Origin: an uncultured Prevotellaceae bacterium
GTDB lineage: Bacteria; Bacteroidota; Bacteroidia; Bacteroidales; Bacteroidaceae
Reading direction: 5' to 3'
Assembly: GCA_958404085.1 (NCBI GenBank)
Contig: CATXZX010000088.1
Location: 1-7,064, forward strand
Length of the DNA stretch: 7,064 nt
Made by a program: the position numbers and the translations under genes. The notes beneath the pieces are model-generated. The model was not told the origin of the DNA. It worked only from the letters and a program-made list of their open reading frames with translations, and ran no database searches. Positions 1 to 5,038 of this stretch are shown piece by piece (within the stretch, counting starts at the first letter, position 1; every line of letters starts with the position of its first letter).

Positions 1-1
1 C

Positions 2-100
2 GGCCTGCTCCGCACCCAGACTTATTCATCGAGCATCATCGAATACGCCGGCCAGCCCCAGATAGAGGCCACCGGCCGGAAGCCGCGCCGTTACCGCTGA
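2..100 (+). CDS. C-terminal end of an unidentified protein (partial)
   Basis: The window opens inside a + strand reading frame that ends at the TGA at 98-100. The 32 visible residues read GLLRTQTYSSSIIEY and end in a basic tail, GRKPRRYR. Only the end of the gene is present, and I do not recognise the family. Support for a real gene is the uninterrupted frame to the window edge and a well-formed terminator starting 33 bases after the stop. The basic tail could suit a nucleic-acid-binding or ribosome-associated protein, but that is a guess. Its coding strand is C-rich rather than G-rich (about 25 C to 12 G in bases 1-60), which would place it on the lagging strand if the downstream region is an origin. 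Confidence 0.6.
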   Translation, partial: GLLRTQTYSSSIIEYAGQPQIEATGRKPRRYR

Positions 101-132
101 TTATCCCGCCTCCGTTTTCCCCCACAAGCCCG

Positions 133-184
133 AGCCTCCGGCCGACCCGCCCCCTTCCGGGAAGGTCTGCCGGAGGCTTTCTCT
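133..184 (+). terminator. Rho-independent terminator of the upstream partial gene
   Basis: AGCCTCCGGC (133-142) pairs perfectly with GCCGGAGGCT (169-178). Inside it GACC (144-147) pairs with GGTC (164-167), leaving a short C/G-rich loop. The right arm runs into TTTCTCTTT. The placement, shortly after the TGA at 98-100, fits termination of the + strand gene. Confidence 0.8.
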
Positions 185-202
185 TTACCCCCTCCGCCGT
201 TT

Positions 203-211
203 TTATCCACC
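203..211 (+). promoter_or_regulatory. DnaA-box-like site, left border of the AT-rich core
   Basis: TTATCCACC differs from the strong DnaA box TTATCCACA only at the last base. It points toward the AT-rich core. A C-rich spacer (about 212-226) separates it from a triplet series starting at 227 (CTA TTA TAA CTA CTA), which is the order box, GC-rich spacer, DnaA-trio known from bacterial core origins. Confidence 0.5.
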
Positions 212-224
212 GCACTCTTCCCCT

Positions 225-293
225 GCCTATTATAACTACTATATTTTTTTCTCTTTTCTTTCAGAGAGAAATACTATGTATATTATAATAGGC
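225..293. repeat. AT-rich core bounded by an 11-bp inverted repeat
   Basis: GCCTATTATAA (225-235) recurs as its exact reverse complement at 283-293, with a 47-nt AT-rich and pyrimidine-rich interior (TATATTTTTTTCTCTTTTC, from 240). A second inverted pair, TATCCACCGC (204-213) and its complement (292-301), nests the core between like-oriented DnaA-box-like sites. No T-run follows the outer arm in either direction, so a terminator is unlikely. An unwinding element or a DNA-level protein-binding arrangement fits better. Confidence 0.7.
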
Positions 294-311
294 GGTGGAT
301 AGTGTGGATAT
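294..311 (-). promoter_or_regulatory. Two head-to-tail DnaA-box-like sites, right border of the core
   Basis: On the minus strand ATATCCACA (303-311, one mismatch) directly abuts CTATCCACC (294-302, two mismatches). After a two-base GC step comes CTA TTA TAA TAT running into the AT-rich core. Tandem boxes, a short GC-rich step and trios is the order described for the basal unwinding system of Bacillus subtilis oriC. Confidence 0.5.
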
Positions 312-371
312 TTTCCGCCCCTGGAATTTGGCCGTTAAGTTATCCCGTTGAGAGGAAAAGTAATCCGCTTT

Positions 372-380
372 TTTTCCACA
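372..380 (+). promoter_or_regulatory. DnaA box (TTTTCCACA)
   Basis: This nonamer satisfies the relaxed DnaA-box consensus TTWTNCACA at every position. It lies about 80 bases right of the AT-rich core and 67 bases from the perfect box at 439. Confidence 0.5.
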
Positions 381-438
381 TCCCGCAGGTATTTCGGATT
401 AGCTCAGTATCAGTGGCCAGCGGCAGGCCCCGGCGTTC

Positions 439-447
439 TTATCCACA
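439..447 (+). promoter_or_regulatory. Perfect DnaA box (TTATCCACA)
   Basis: This is an exact match to the high-affinity DnaA nonamer. Four bases later, on the opposite strand, lies TTTTCCACC (451-459), one mismatch from the relaxed consensus, so the two sites face each other closely. The perfect nonamer is the strongest single piece of origin evidence here. Confidence 0.65.
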
Positions 448-491
448 GGCGGTGGAAAAAACAGGGTGTGGACGGAAAAAGTGCTTCGAAG

Positions 492-538
492 GCCGGGAAA
501 AAGCGTGCAGAAAGCCGGTGAAAAGCCGGGAAAAAGCG
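492..538 (+). repeat. 14-nt direct repeat inside the candidate origin
   Basis: GCCGGGAAAAAGCG occurs at 492-505 and again at 525-538, a period of 33 bases. A diverged unit, GCCGGTGAAAAGC (514-526), lies between them and overlaps the second copy. The reverse complements (CTTTTTCCCGGC, CTTTTCACCGGC) resemble the TTTTCCACC sites nearby. The roughly three-turn spacing would put copies on the same DNA face, suggesting a protein-binding array. Function unknown. Confidence 0.6.
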
Positions 539-670
539 GTGTTTTGTCCACCGGGGCAGCGGGCGGCGAGGGGGGCCGCACTTGTCCCCTCCGCACCGGT
601 CCTTTCACCGGGTTTTACAGGGCTTTTCCCCCGTTTTTCCACCCTCTTTTCAACCGGCCCGCGCCGCGCG

Positions 671-715
671 GAAAAACAGACGGGCCGAAGCTGTTTTTCC
701 AGCCTCGGCCCGTCT
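671..715 (-). terminator. Rho-independent terminator of hsp20
   Basis: AGACGGGCCGA (678-688) pairs perfectly with TCGGCCCGTCT (705-715). After one mismatch, GCT (690-692) also pairs with AGC (701-703), leaving an 8-base loop. Read on the minus strand the stem is followed by GTTTTTCC (677-670). It begins 32 bases after the hsp20 stop codon. Confidence 0.8.
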
Positions 716-747
716 TGAAATAGTGGTTTGCAATTACGTCTTGCCGT

Positions 748-1179
748 TTAGCTTATTTCGATGGTGCGGCACTCTTTCGGTTTGGCTTCCGCCGTGATTT
801 TGGGCAGCGTGACGGTAAGGATTCCGTTGTTCACATCGGCACGGATCTGGTCTTTGTCCACGTTGTCGGCCAGCGTGAAAGACTGTTCGAAACGGGTGTA
901 GGAAAATTCCCTGTGCAGGTACTTTTGTCCCTTCTTGTCCTCGTTTTCCGTTTTCTTCTCCAGCTTGACGACCAGTTCGTCGCGGCGGTTCAGATGCACA
1001 TTGAAATCGTTCTTGTCCGCACCCGGAGCGGCGACTTCGATTTGGTACTCCTGCTCGTTTTCGAGGATGTTTACCGACGGGGCTGTGGCATTCGCCTTTA
1101 CCAACCAGTCGTTATTGAAAAAGTCGTTGAACACACTCGGAAACAACCCCTGTTCATTAAATCTTCTTATTGGTAACAT
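748..1179 (-). CDS. Hsp20/alpha-crystallin family small heat-shock protein
   Basis: This is a cytoplasmic ATP-independent holdase of 143 residues, a normal length for a bacterial small heat-shock protein, which binds unfolding clients and keeps them refoldable. A short N-terminal arm (1-33) precedes the alpha-crystallin domain (about 34-127), which contains APGADKNDFNV (51-61) and the family signature ADVNNGILTVTLPK (114-127). The tail ends in TIEIS, supplying the I-x-I motif (I140, I142) that docks on neighbouring subunits in the oligomer. The start at 1179 is chosen over an in-frame ATG 10 codons upstream because AGGAGGT stands 4 bases before it and the protein then begins MLPIRR, as is usual in Bacteroidetes homologues. 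The gene stands alone between its own terminator and that of the glycosidase gene. A long hairpin precedes its ribosome binding site. Confidence 0.95.
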   Translation of the reverse strand: MLPIRRFNEQGLFPSVFNDFFNNDWLVKANATAPSVNILENEQEYQIEVAAPGADKNDFNVHLNRRDELVVKLEKKTENEDKKGQKYLHREFSYTRFEQSFTLADNVDKDQIRADVNNGILTVTLPKITAEAKPKECRTIEIS

Positions 1180-1182
1180 AAT

Positions 1183-1189
1183 ACCTCCT
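1183..1189 (-). promoter_or_regulatory. Strong Shine-Dalgarno sequence of hsp20
   Basis: AGGAGGT on the minus strand lies just before the ATG at 1177-1179. It fixes the start codon and is unusually strong for Bacteroidetes, where most genes lack a clear Shine-Dalgarno; the other genes in this window show none or a weak one. Confidence 0.8.
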
Positions 1190-1200
1190 GTTTTTAATTG

Positions 1201-1256
1201 GTTATACATCGTCGAACGGTTCGGCTTTTCGGGCTTCCGCGTTCACGATGTATAAC
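1201..1256 (-). other. Long hairpin in the hsp20 leader
   Basis: GTTATACATCGT (1201-1212) and ACGATGTATAAC (1245-1256) form a perfect 12-bp stem. After one bulged base, GAACG (1214-1218) pairs with CGTTC (1240-1244), and short G/C pairs are possible further in. Neither side carries a T-run, so it is not a simple terminator. It ends 11 bases upstream of the hsp20 Shine-Dalgarno. It could be a structured mRNA leader (stabiliser or thermosensing element) or a DNA operator for a repressor. It is not the CIRCE element, whose half-site is TTAGCACTC. Confidence 0.65.
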
Positions 1257-1363
1257 TGCAAACGACATACCCGGGCCATCCGTGGCAGACCGTTTTCAGA
1301 CTTGCAAGACATTCTTAACGCTTGGGGGATTTGTTTTAAACCGGTGCAAATGATTTTTAGTTT

Positions 1364-1399
1364 AAAAAGAAAAACGTGCCTGACATTCTGGCACGTTTT
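1364..1399 (-). terminator. Rho-independent terminator of the glycosidase gene
   Basis: AAAACGTGCC (1371-1380) pairs perfectly with GGCACGTTTT (1390-1399) around a 9-nt loop. On the minus strand the stem runs into TTTTTCTTTTT. It begins 36 bases after the glycosidase stop. The stretch 1257-1363 between it and the hsp20 hairpin should contain the hsp20 promoter, but I could not find a convincing TAnnTTTG element there. Confidence 0.85.
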
Positions 1400-1434
1400 C
1401 TGTCTATATGGTTCGTATGAGGTCCGCCGGCAGG

Positions 1435-3435
1435 CTACGGCAGCAGGTGTACGGCAACGGGTTGTCCGTCGCGTACGGTGCGGTCGGCCAGCGTGCGGTT
1501 GTCCGCCGTCACGCGGATGCGTATTTTCCCGCCTTTGGTACGCGACACGGCTATGTCGAACCGGTTTTCGAAGGCGCAGATGCGGCGCAGGCGCATGGTG
1601 TTCCAGCCGGCGGGCAGGCGAGGCGTGAGCGTGAAGGAGCGGAAACCTGTGGGGCGGATGCCGAAGAGACCCTCCGTGACGATGCGTCCGTACAACCCGC
1701 TCTCGGCCGACAGGTGGCGCTGTCCGCCTTCGGGCCACGCCTCGATGGCGTAGGGAACGTGGTCGCCCAGCAGCCGACGGGCCGAGTAGCGGCGCAGGTA
1801 GTCGGTGGCCCGTTCCGTCTCGCCGGCCTGGTAGACGCCGCGCAGGGCGTAGAGGGTGGAGCGGTCCCAGAAGGTCTTGTCGCCCGCCTGGGTGAGCAGG
1901 CCGTTTTCGGTCCAGAGCCGGGGCGAGAACAGCGCCTCGATGGTGCCGCGGCTACGCTCCGTGATGCCGACGGTCAGGGGGATGCAGATCCATGCACGGA
2001 GTACGTCGTTGCCTTTGTAGTAGGCATACGTATCGAAGCCCTCCACCCGGCTTCCGAAGTAGCGTCCGATGTTTTTCCGCAGTCGAGCGGCCTGTTTTTC
2101 GTAGGTGGCGGGCAGGCTGCCCTTACCGCCCAGTTCACGCGCCAGGAAGGCCGCCGACTGCAAAGCGTCGTAGTAGAGGGACGACGTGCAGAGGTTGGCC
2201 TTTCCGGCGGGGAAGCGGCCTTCCAGCTCGTCGGAGTCGGAGGCCACCACCCCTTCGGGCGTGAGCTGGCGGCGGCAGTATTCCAGGCACCATTCGATGA
2301 GGGGCCACAGTTGCCGGGCCTCGTCCCTGTTGCCGCGGGCCAGGGCGTAGCGGGCGGCACCGTAGGCTATCATGGCGGCATCGCCGCGGTCGCCGGCCCC
2401 GTTCCAGATGTCTTTTCCCTCGGCTATGATGGAACTGGGGATGGGAGCCCAGCAGTCGTTCATGAAGCGGGCGAAGTGGCGGAAGGAGTTCAGGGCCGAC
2501 TCGCATCCGTAGCGGTAGCCGGTAAAGGGAAAGTAGGGATTGATGTATTCGGCCTGGTCGTTGGCCCAGATGGCGGCGTAAAAGGCTTCTCCGCCCGGTC
2601 CGTGCATCGGTCCGCCGGCTGTTTCGTAGATGCTCTCGCAGGCCCGTATCTTAGAGAAGGCGAACATGGTGTTGAGGACGGAGTCGGGCGTTTCGAGAAT
2701 CAGGTTGCCCGACAGTTCGGCCAGCATGTTCCGCCGCAGGGCCAGTTCCTCGCCGGAGCGGACGGACCGCAGCTCTTCGCCCTGCTTGTAGCCCTCGATG
2801 AAGGTGGAGAAGGTCAGCGTGTCGGCCGGGGCGAGGCGGAAGAAACCGGCCCTGTCCGACGCGATGCGCAGGGAGTAGCTGCCGTCCACGCCCCGTTGCG
2901 GGTCCGTGGAGTAGGAGATGAAGGTGTGCGGAAGCTCGACGGACAGAGCGCTTTGGCCGGTATTGACCAACCGGTACTGTTCGATGGCCACGGGCAGGTG
3001 GGTAGAGGGGAAGAAGCGGCGGCTGAGCCGGGCGCTGCGTCCGGAGCCCCAGTCCAGCAGGCTCTCTACGCCGAGTGTGCCGTCCAGCCGTACGGCGGTG
3101 ACCTTTTCCTTTTTGACCGGCTGGCCGTTTACCCGTATCACGTCGAGGGGGTTCCAGTCGAAGCGCCTGGTCAGGCTGGCGTGCGTGTTGTTGGGGACGG
3201 TGCGCAGCAGCGGCCATACGACGCTCCTGTTAACGTGGAAACTGCCGTCCCCGTCTATGCGGTAACGGTATACCACGGAAATGCGTTTTCCGCTCATCTC
3301 GATGTGGTCGGCATGGGGAGAAGCCTGCGGAAGCCACTCGATGGCGCAAGTATCTGCCAGGGTCCACCGGTTCTGGGCCGGCGCCGCGGCGGCCGCGGCC
3401 AGCAGGATGTTCAACAGGATGGGATAGGTTTTCAT
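1435..3435 (-). CDS. Secreted six-hairpin (alpha/alpha)6-barrel glycosidase-like protein
   Basis: The protein has 666 residues. It starts with a signal peptide (MKTYPILLNILLAAAAAAPA, cleavage near residue 20-21), so it acts in the periplasm or outside the cell. A beta-rich N-terminal region (about 25-245) is followed by a helical region (about 250-580) with the look of six-hairpin glycosidases: WANDQAEYINPYFPFTGY (290-307), AGDRGDAAMIAYGAARYAL (347-365) and SDSDELEGRFPAG (399-411). After EAWPEGGQRH (565-574), GLFGIRPTGFRSFTLTPRLP (589-608) begins a small C-terminal beta domain like those ending GH78-type enzymes. Conserved acids in these motifs (D293, D349, E403) are catalytic candidates, by inference only. 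I cannot name the GH family or the substrate. The ATG at 3435 is chosen because it puts the signal peptide at the N-terminus; an upstream in-frame extension has no such sense. No Shine-Dalgarno is seen. A near -7 element (TAATTTTT, minus strand, 3461-3454) lies in the 61-base gap after the ATPase gene, so it may have its own promoter or be read through. Confidence 0.85.
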   Translation of the reverse strand: MKTYPILLNILLAAAAAAPAQNRWTLADTCAIEWLPQASPHADHIEMSGKRISVVYRYRIDGDGSFHVNRSVVWPLLRTVPNNTHASLTRRFDWNPLDVIRVNGQPVKKEKVTAVRLDGTLGVESLLDWGSGRSARLSRRFFPSTHLPVAIEQYRLVNTGQSALSVELPHTFISYSTDPQRGVDGSYSLRIASDRAGFFRLAPADTLTFSTFIEGYKQGEELRSVRSGEELALRRNMLAELSGNLILETPDSVLNTMFAFSKIRACESIYETAGGPMHGPGGEAFYAAIWANDQAEYINPYFPFTGYRYGCESALNSFRHFARFMNDCWAPIPSSIIAEGKDIWNGAGDRGDAAMIAYGAARYALARGNRDEARQLWPLIEWCLEYCRRQLTPEGVVASDSDELEGRFPAGKANLCTSSLYYDALQSAAFLARELGGKGSLPATYEKQAARLRKNIGRYFGSRVEGFDTYAYYKGNDVLRAWICIPLTVGITERSRGTIEALFSPRLWTENGLLTQAGDKTFWDRSTLYALRGVYQAGETERATDYLRRYSARRLLGDHVPYAIEAWPEGGQRHLSAESGLYGRIVTEGLFGIRPTGFRSFTLTPRLPAGWNTMRLRRICAFENRFDIAVSRTKGGKIRIRVTADNRTLADRTVRDGQPVAVHLLP

Positions 3436-3496
3436 TGCGTGTATGTGTTTGATAAAAATTAGGTGTACGTAAAAATGGGGAACGGGTCGGAAGAGG

Positions 3497-4909
3497 TTAT
3501 TCTGCGAACAAATCATCCAGTACGACTTCGCTCTGTACATTTCCGCTGTACATGTTTTTCTTTACTCCGTAGGTCGTGACGAATGTCCGGTGCAGCGCTT
3601 TTCGGGTTTTTGTGGCGGAACGGAACATTTCGGTCCGTTCGCGCAGCCGTTCGTCGTAGGATTTGGTGATTTCGAACTCGCCTTGCGAAAATTTCATCTC
3701 GCACAGATTGATAGTCTGGTCCCGGCGATCTATCAGCAGGTCTATCTGGCCGCCATCGCCTTTCCATGCGCAAACATCGCTTTGTACGCCGTTTATGCCC
3801 AACTTTCGCTTGATTTGGCGGACGTGGTACAGACACAATTGTTCGAAGGAATACCCGCTCCAGGCCCTGCGCGAAGGAGAGTCTATCATGTTTTGCCAAT
3901 GGTTCTCATCCTGTCCGCGATAACCTTTGACGTAACGCAGGTGGAACAGCGTGAAAAGGTCGGTCAACTGGTAGAGTGTGCCGCGTTCGCTCTTGCCGAA
4001 CGCCGTATATTGACGGATAAAGTCGCAATCGCTCAGGTTTCGGAGCGCTTTTGTCAGGGCACCTCCGTCTTCGAACTTTGCGGCGGCCATTATTTCGGTC
4101 CGGGTCATTCCGGTCGCCTTGGCGGCCAAGGTTTCGATAATCTGCCGGTGCAATGTGGCTTCGTTGAACAGTGAACGGAACAGGAAGTCGTATTCTCGCG
4201 CCAACGGTGCGTTTTGTATGAAAAAGAGTTGGTCTACGTTTTGCGTGATGCTCAGGTTGCGTTCGAGCATCCGCAGGTAGAGCGGTGTACCGCCAAGAAT
4301 CATGTAGCATTCAGCTATCTGGTAACGATTCCAGTCGATGCCGCGCGAAAGGAGGTATTGTTCAGTTTCGTGCAGCGTAAAAGGGGCGAGGTATATGCTG
4401 CGTGTGGTGCGGTTGTACAGTCCGCCTTTATCGGACAACATGTTCTCGCGCATCCATGTCGTCGCGCTGCCGCAGACAATCAGTTTCAACCGGTTGTTTG
4501 CGGCTCCCCACGAGTTCCAGAAATATTCGAATGCTTTTATAAAACGGCTTTTTTGCGTATCCATCCACGGGAGTTCATCGAGGAAAACGACGAGTGACCT
4601 GCTTCCTCCCGCCTGTTCCAGGTATTCGCGTAATTGGGCAAATGCCTCGAACCAGTCTTTTGCAAGTTTCCATTTATGTCCCGAATAGTATTCCAATTGG
4701 CGATTGAATGCGCCGAGTTGTTCCGTCCTGGTTCCTTGGTAAATTCCCGTAAAATAAAAACTGAATGCATCGTTGAAATACTGGCGTACCAAAAAAGTCT
4801 TGCCGATTCGGCGACGACCGTAGATCGCTATCAGTTCCGAAGATTCCGAATCGATACAGCGGCGTAGGATTTCCTGTTCGGCCTTTCTGCCTGTAATTGC
4901 ATCTGCCAT
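3497..4909 (-). CDS. AAA+ ATPase (ATPase_2 type) with C-terminal PD-(D/E)XK-like domain (DUF234 type)
   Basis: The protein has 470 residues and no signal peptide, so it is cytoplasmic. Walker A is GRRRIGKT (31-38), Walker B is SLVVFLDELPWMD (105-117, D111 and E112), and a sensor-1-like strand is LIVCGSAT (143-150). Residues 240-330 look like a winged-helix linker. The C-terminal part has FEQLCLYHV (355-363), GGQIDLLIDR (387-396) and CEMKF (403-407), giving E356, D390, E404 and K406, the pattern of a PD-(D/E)XK nuclease fold. This matches the large family of archaeal-type ATPases fused to DUF234, common in Bacteroidetes, archaea and gut anaerobes. Their role is unknown; defence or mobile-element functions are often suspected. 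It lies as a single gene between two unrelated glycosidase loci. Its base composition stands out: two sampled 60-base lines count 33 % and 42 % GC and a third 53 %, against about 65 % in the neighbouring glycosidase, suggesting horizontal acquisition. Confidence 0.9.
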   Translation of the reverse strand: MADAITGRKAEQEILRRCIDSESSELIAIYGRRRIGKTFLVRQYFNDAFSFYFTGIYQGTRTEQLGAFNRQLEYYSGHKWKLAKDWFEAFAQLREYLEQAGGSRSLVVFLDELPWMDTQKSRFIKAFEYFWNSWGAANNRLKLIVCGSATTWMRENMLSDKGGLYNRTTRSIYLAPFTLHETEQYLLSRGIDWNRYQIAECYMILGGTPLYLRMLERNLSITQNVDQLFFIQNAPLAREYDFLFRSLFNEATLHRQIIETLAAKATGMTRTEIMAAAKFEDGGALTKALRNLSDCDFIRQYTAFGKSERGTLYQLTDLFTLFHLRYVKGYRGQDENHWQNMIDSPSRRAWSGYSFEQLCLYHVRQIKRKLGINGVQSDVCAWKGDGGQIDLLIDRRDQTINLCEMKFSQGEFEITKSYDERLRERTEMFRSATKTRKALHRTFVTTYGVKKNMYSGNVQSEVVLDDLFAE

Positions 4910-4936
4910 CTTGTATAAAGTAAGTTCGTTTAGGTT

Positions 4937-4962
4937 ACAAAAATACGGAAAAACGCCGATTC
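4937..4962. repeat. 26-nt dispersed repeat, copy 1 (upstream of the ATPase gene)
   Basis: The stretch starts ACAAAAATACGGAAAAACGC and ends GATTC. It is identical at 25 of 26 positions to 6023-6048; the only difference is C at 4957 against T at 6043. It contains the -7 element of the ATPase gene and the outer half of the left arm of the neighbouring hairpin. Confidence 0.85.
4938..4945 (-). promoter_or_regulatory. Bacteroidetes-type -7 element for the ATPase gene
   Basis: On the minus strand TATTTTTG matches the Bacteroidetes housekeeping -7 consensus TAnnTTTG exactly, 28 bases upstream of the ATPase start codon. A matching -33 TTTG is not visible; the expected position falls inside the stem of the adjacent hairpin. 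Confidence 0.55.
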
Positions 4963-5015
4963 TCGCTCGGTAACTCGAAAAATAAAGGGGTTACCGAGCG
5001 AGAATCGGCGTTTTT
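4949..5015 (-). terminator. Perfect 26-bp hairpin, probable terminator of the GH92 remnant
   Basis: The 26 bases at 4949-4974 (starting AAAAACGCCGATTCTCGCTC) are the exact reverse complement of 4990-5015, around a 15-nt loop (4975-4989). Read on the minus strand it starts 23 bases after the GH92 remnant stop and ends in TTTTT, so it can act as a terminator. The + strand arm also ends in TTTTT, so it is symmetric. The stem is much longer than an ordinary terminator, and its left end abuts the -7 element of the ATPase gene. Confidence 0.75.
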
Positions 5016-5038
5016 GGGCTGTTTTTGGTGGAAAAGCG

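Larger units (their letters stand above)
201..643. other. Candidate chromosomal replication origin (oriC)
   Basis: This gene-free stretch combines several origin hallmarks. An AT-rich core (about 228-290) is the likely unwinding element. DnaA-box-like nonamers (consensus TTWTNCACA) occur at 203-211 (one mismatch), 294-302 and 303-311 (minus strand, two and one mismatches), 372-380 (TTTTCCACA, full match), 439-447 (TTATCCACA, perfect), 451-459 (minus strand, TTTTCCACC, one mismatch) and 635-643 (TTTTCCACC, one mismatch). Weaker ones lie at 467-475 and 544-552. CTA/TTA/TAA triplets resembling DnaA-trios adjoin the boxes on both sides of the core. By hand count, + strand base excess changes from C to G across the core: 26 C to 4 G in 181-240, against 17 G to 11 C in 301-360 and 23 G to 11 C in 481-540. 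Caveats: dnaA is not in the window, and flanking genes point toward the region, which is unusual for an origin. It could instead be an unusual non-coding region with chance boxes. Confidence 0.55.

Noticed and set aside
302..797. Short overlapping open frames in the non-coding region, both strands
   Set aside because: They overlap one another in different frames, have proline/arginine-rich translations, no ribosome binding site, and run across DnaA-box-like sites and the hsp20 terminator. GC-rich non-coding DNA explains them.
1257..1285. Sigma-54-like promoter before hsp20 (TGGCCC and TTTGCA on the minus strand)
   Set aside because: The spacing between TGG and TTGC is too long for the -24/-12 pattern; the alternative GG with correct spacing lacks the rest of the -24 box.
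1307..1389. Octamer GACATTCT repeated at 1307-1314 and 1382-1389
   Set aside because: Eight bases shared between a terminator loop and the upstream spacer is within chance expectation, with no further similarity around it.
1202..1738. 178-codon minus-strand frame across the glycosidase end, its terminator and the hsp20 leader
   Set aside because: Its translation is arginine/histidine-rich without family features, it is out of frame with the glycosidase gene, and it crosses a strong terminator and the leader hairpin.
1408..3462. Very long open frame (684 codons) on the + strand antisense to the glycosidase gene
   Set aside because: It mirrors the minus-strand glycosidase almost end to end, has a G/V/A/R-rich translation without recognisable motifs or signal peptide, and is expected in GC-rich coding DNA. 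The minus-strand frame has a signal peptide, glycosidase motifs and a terminator.
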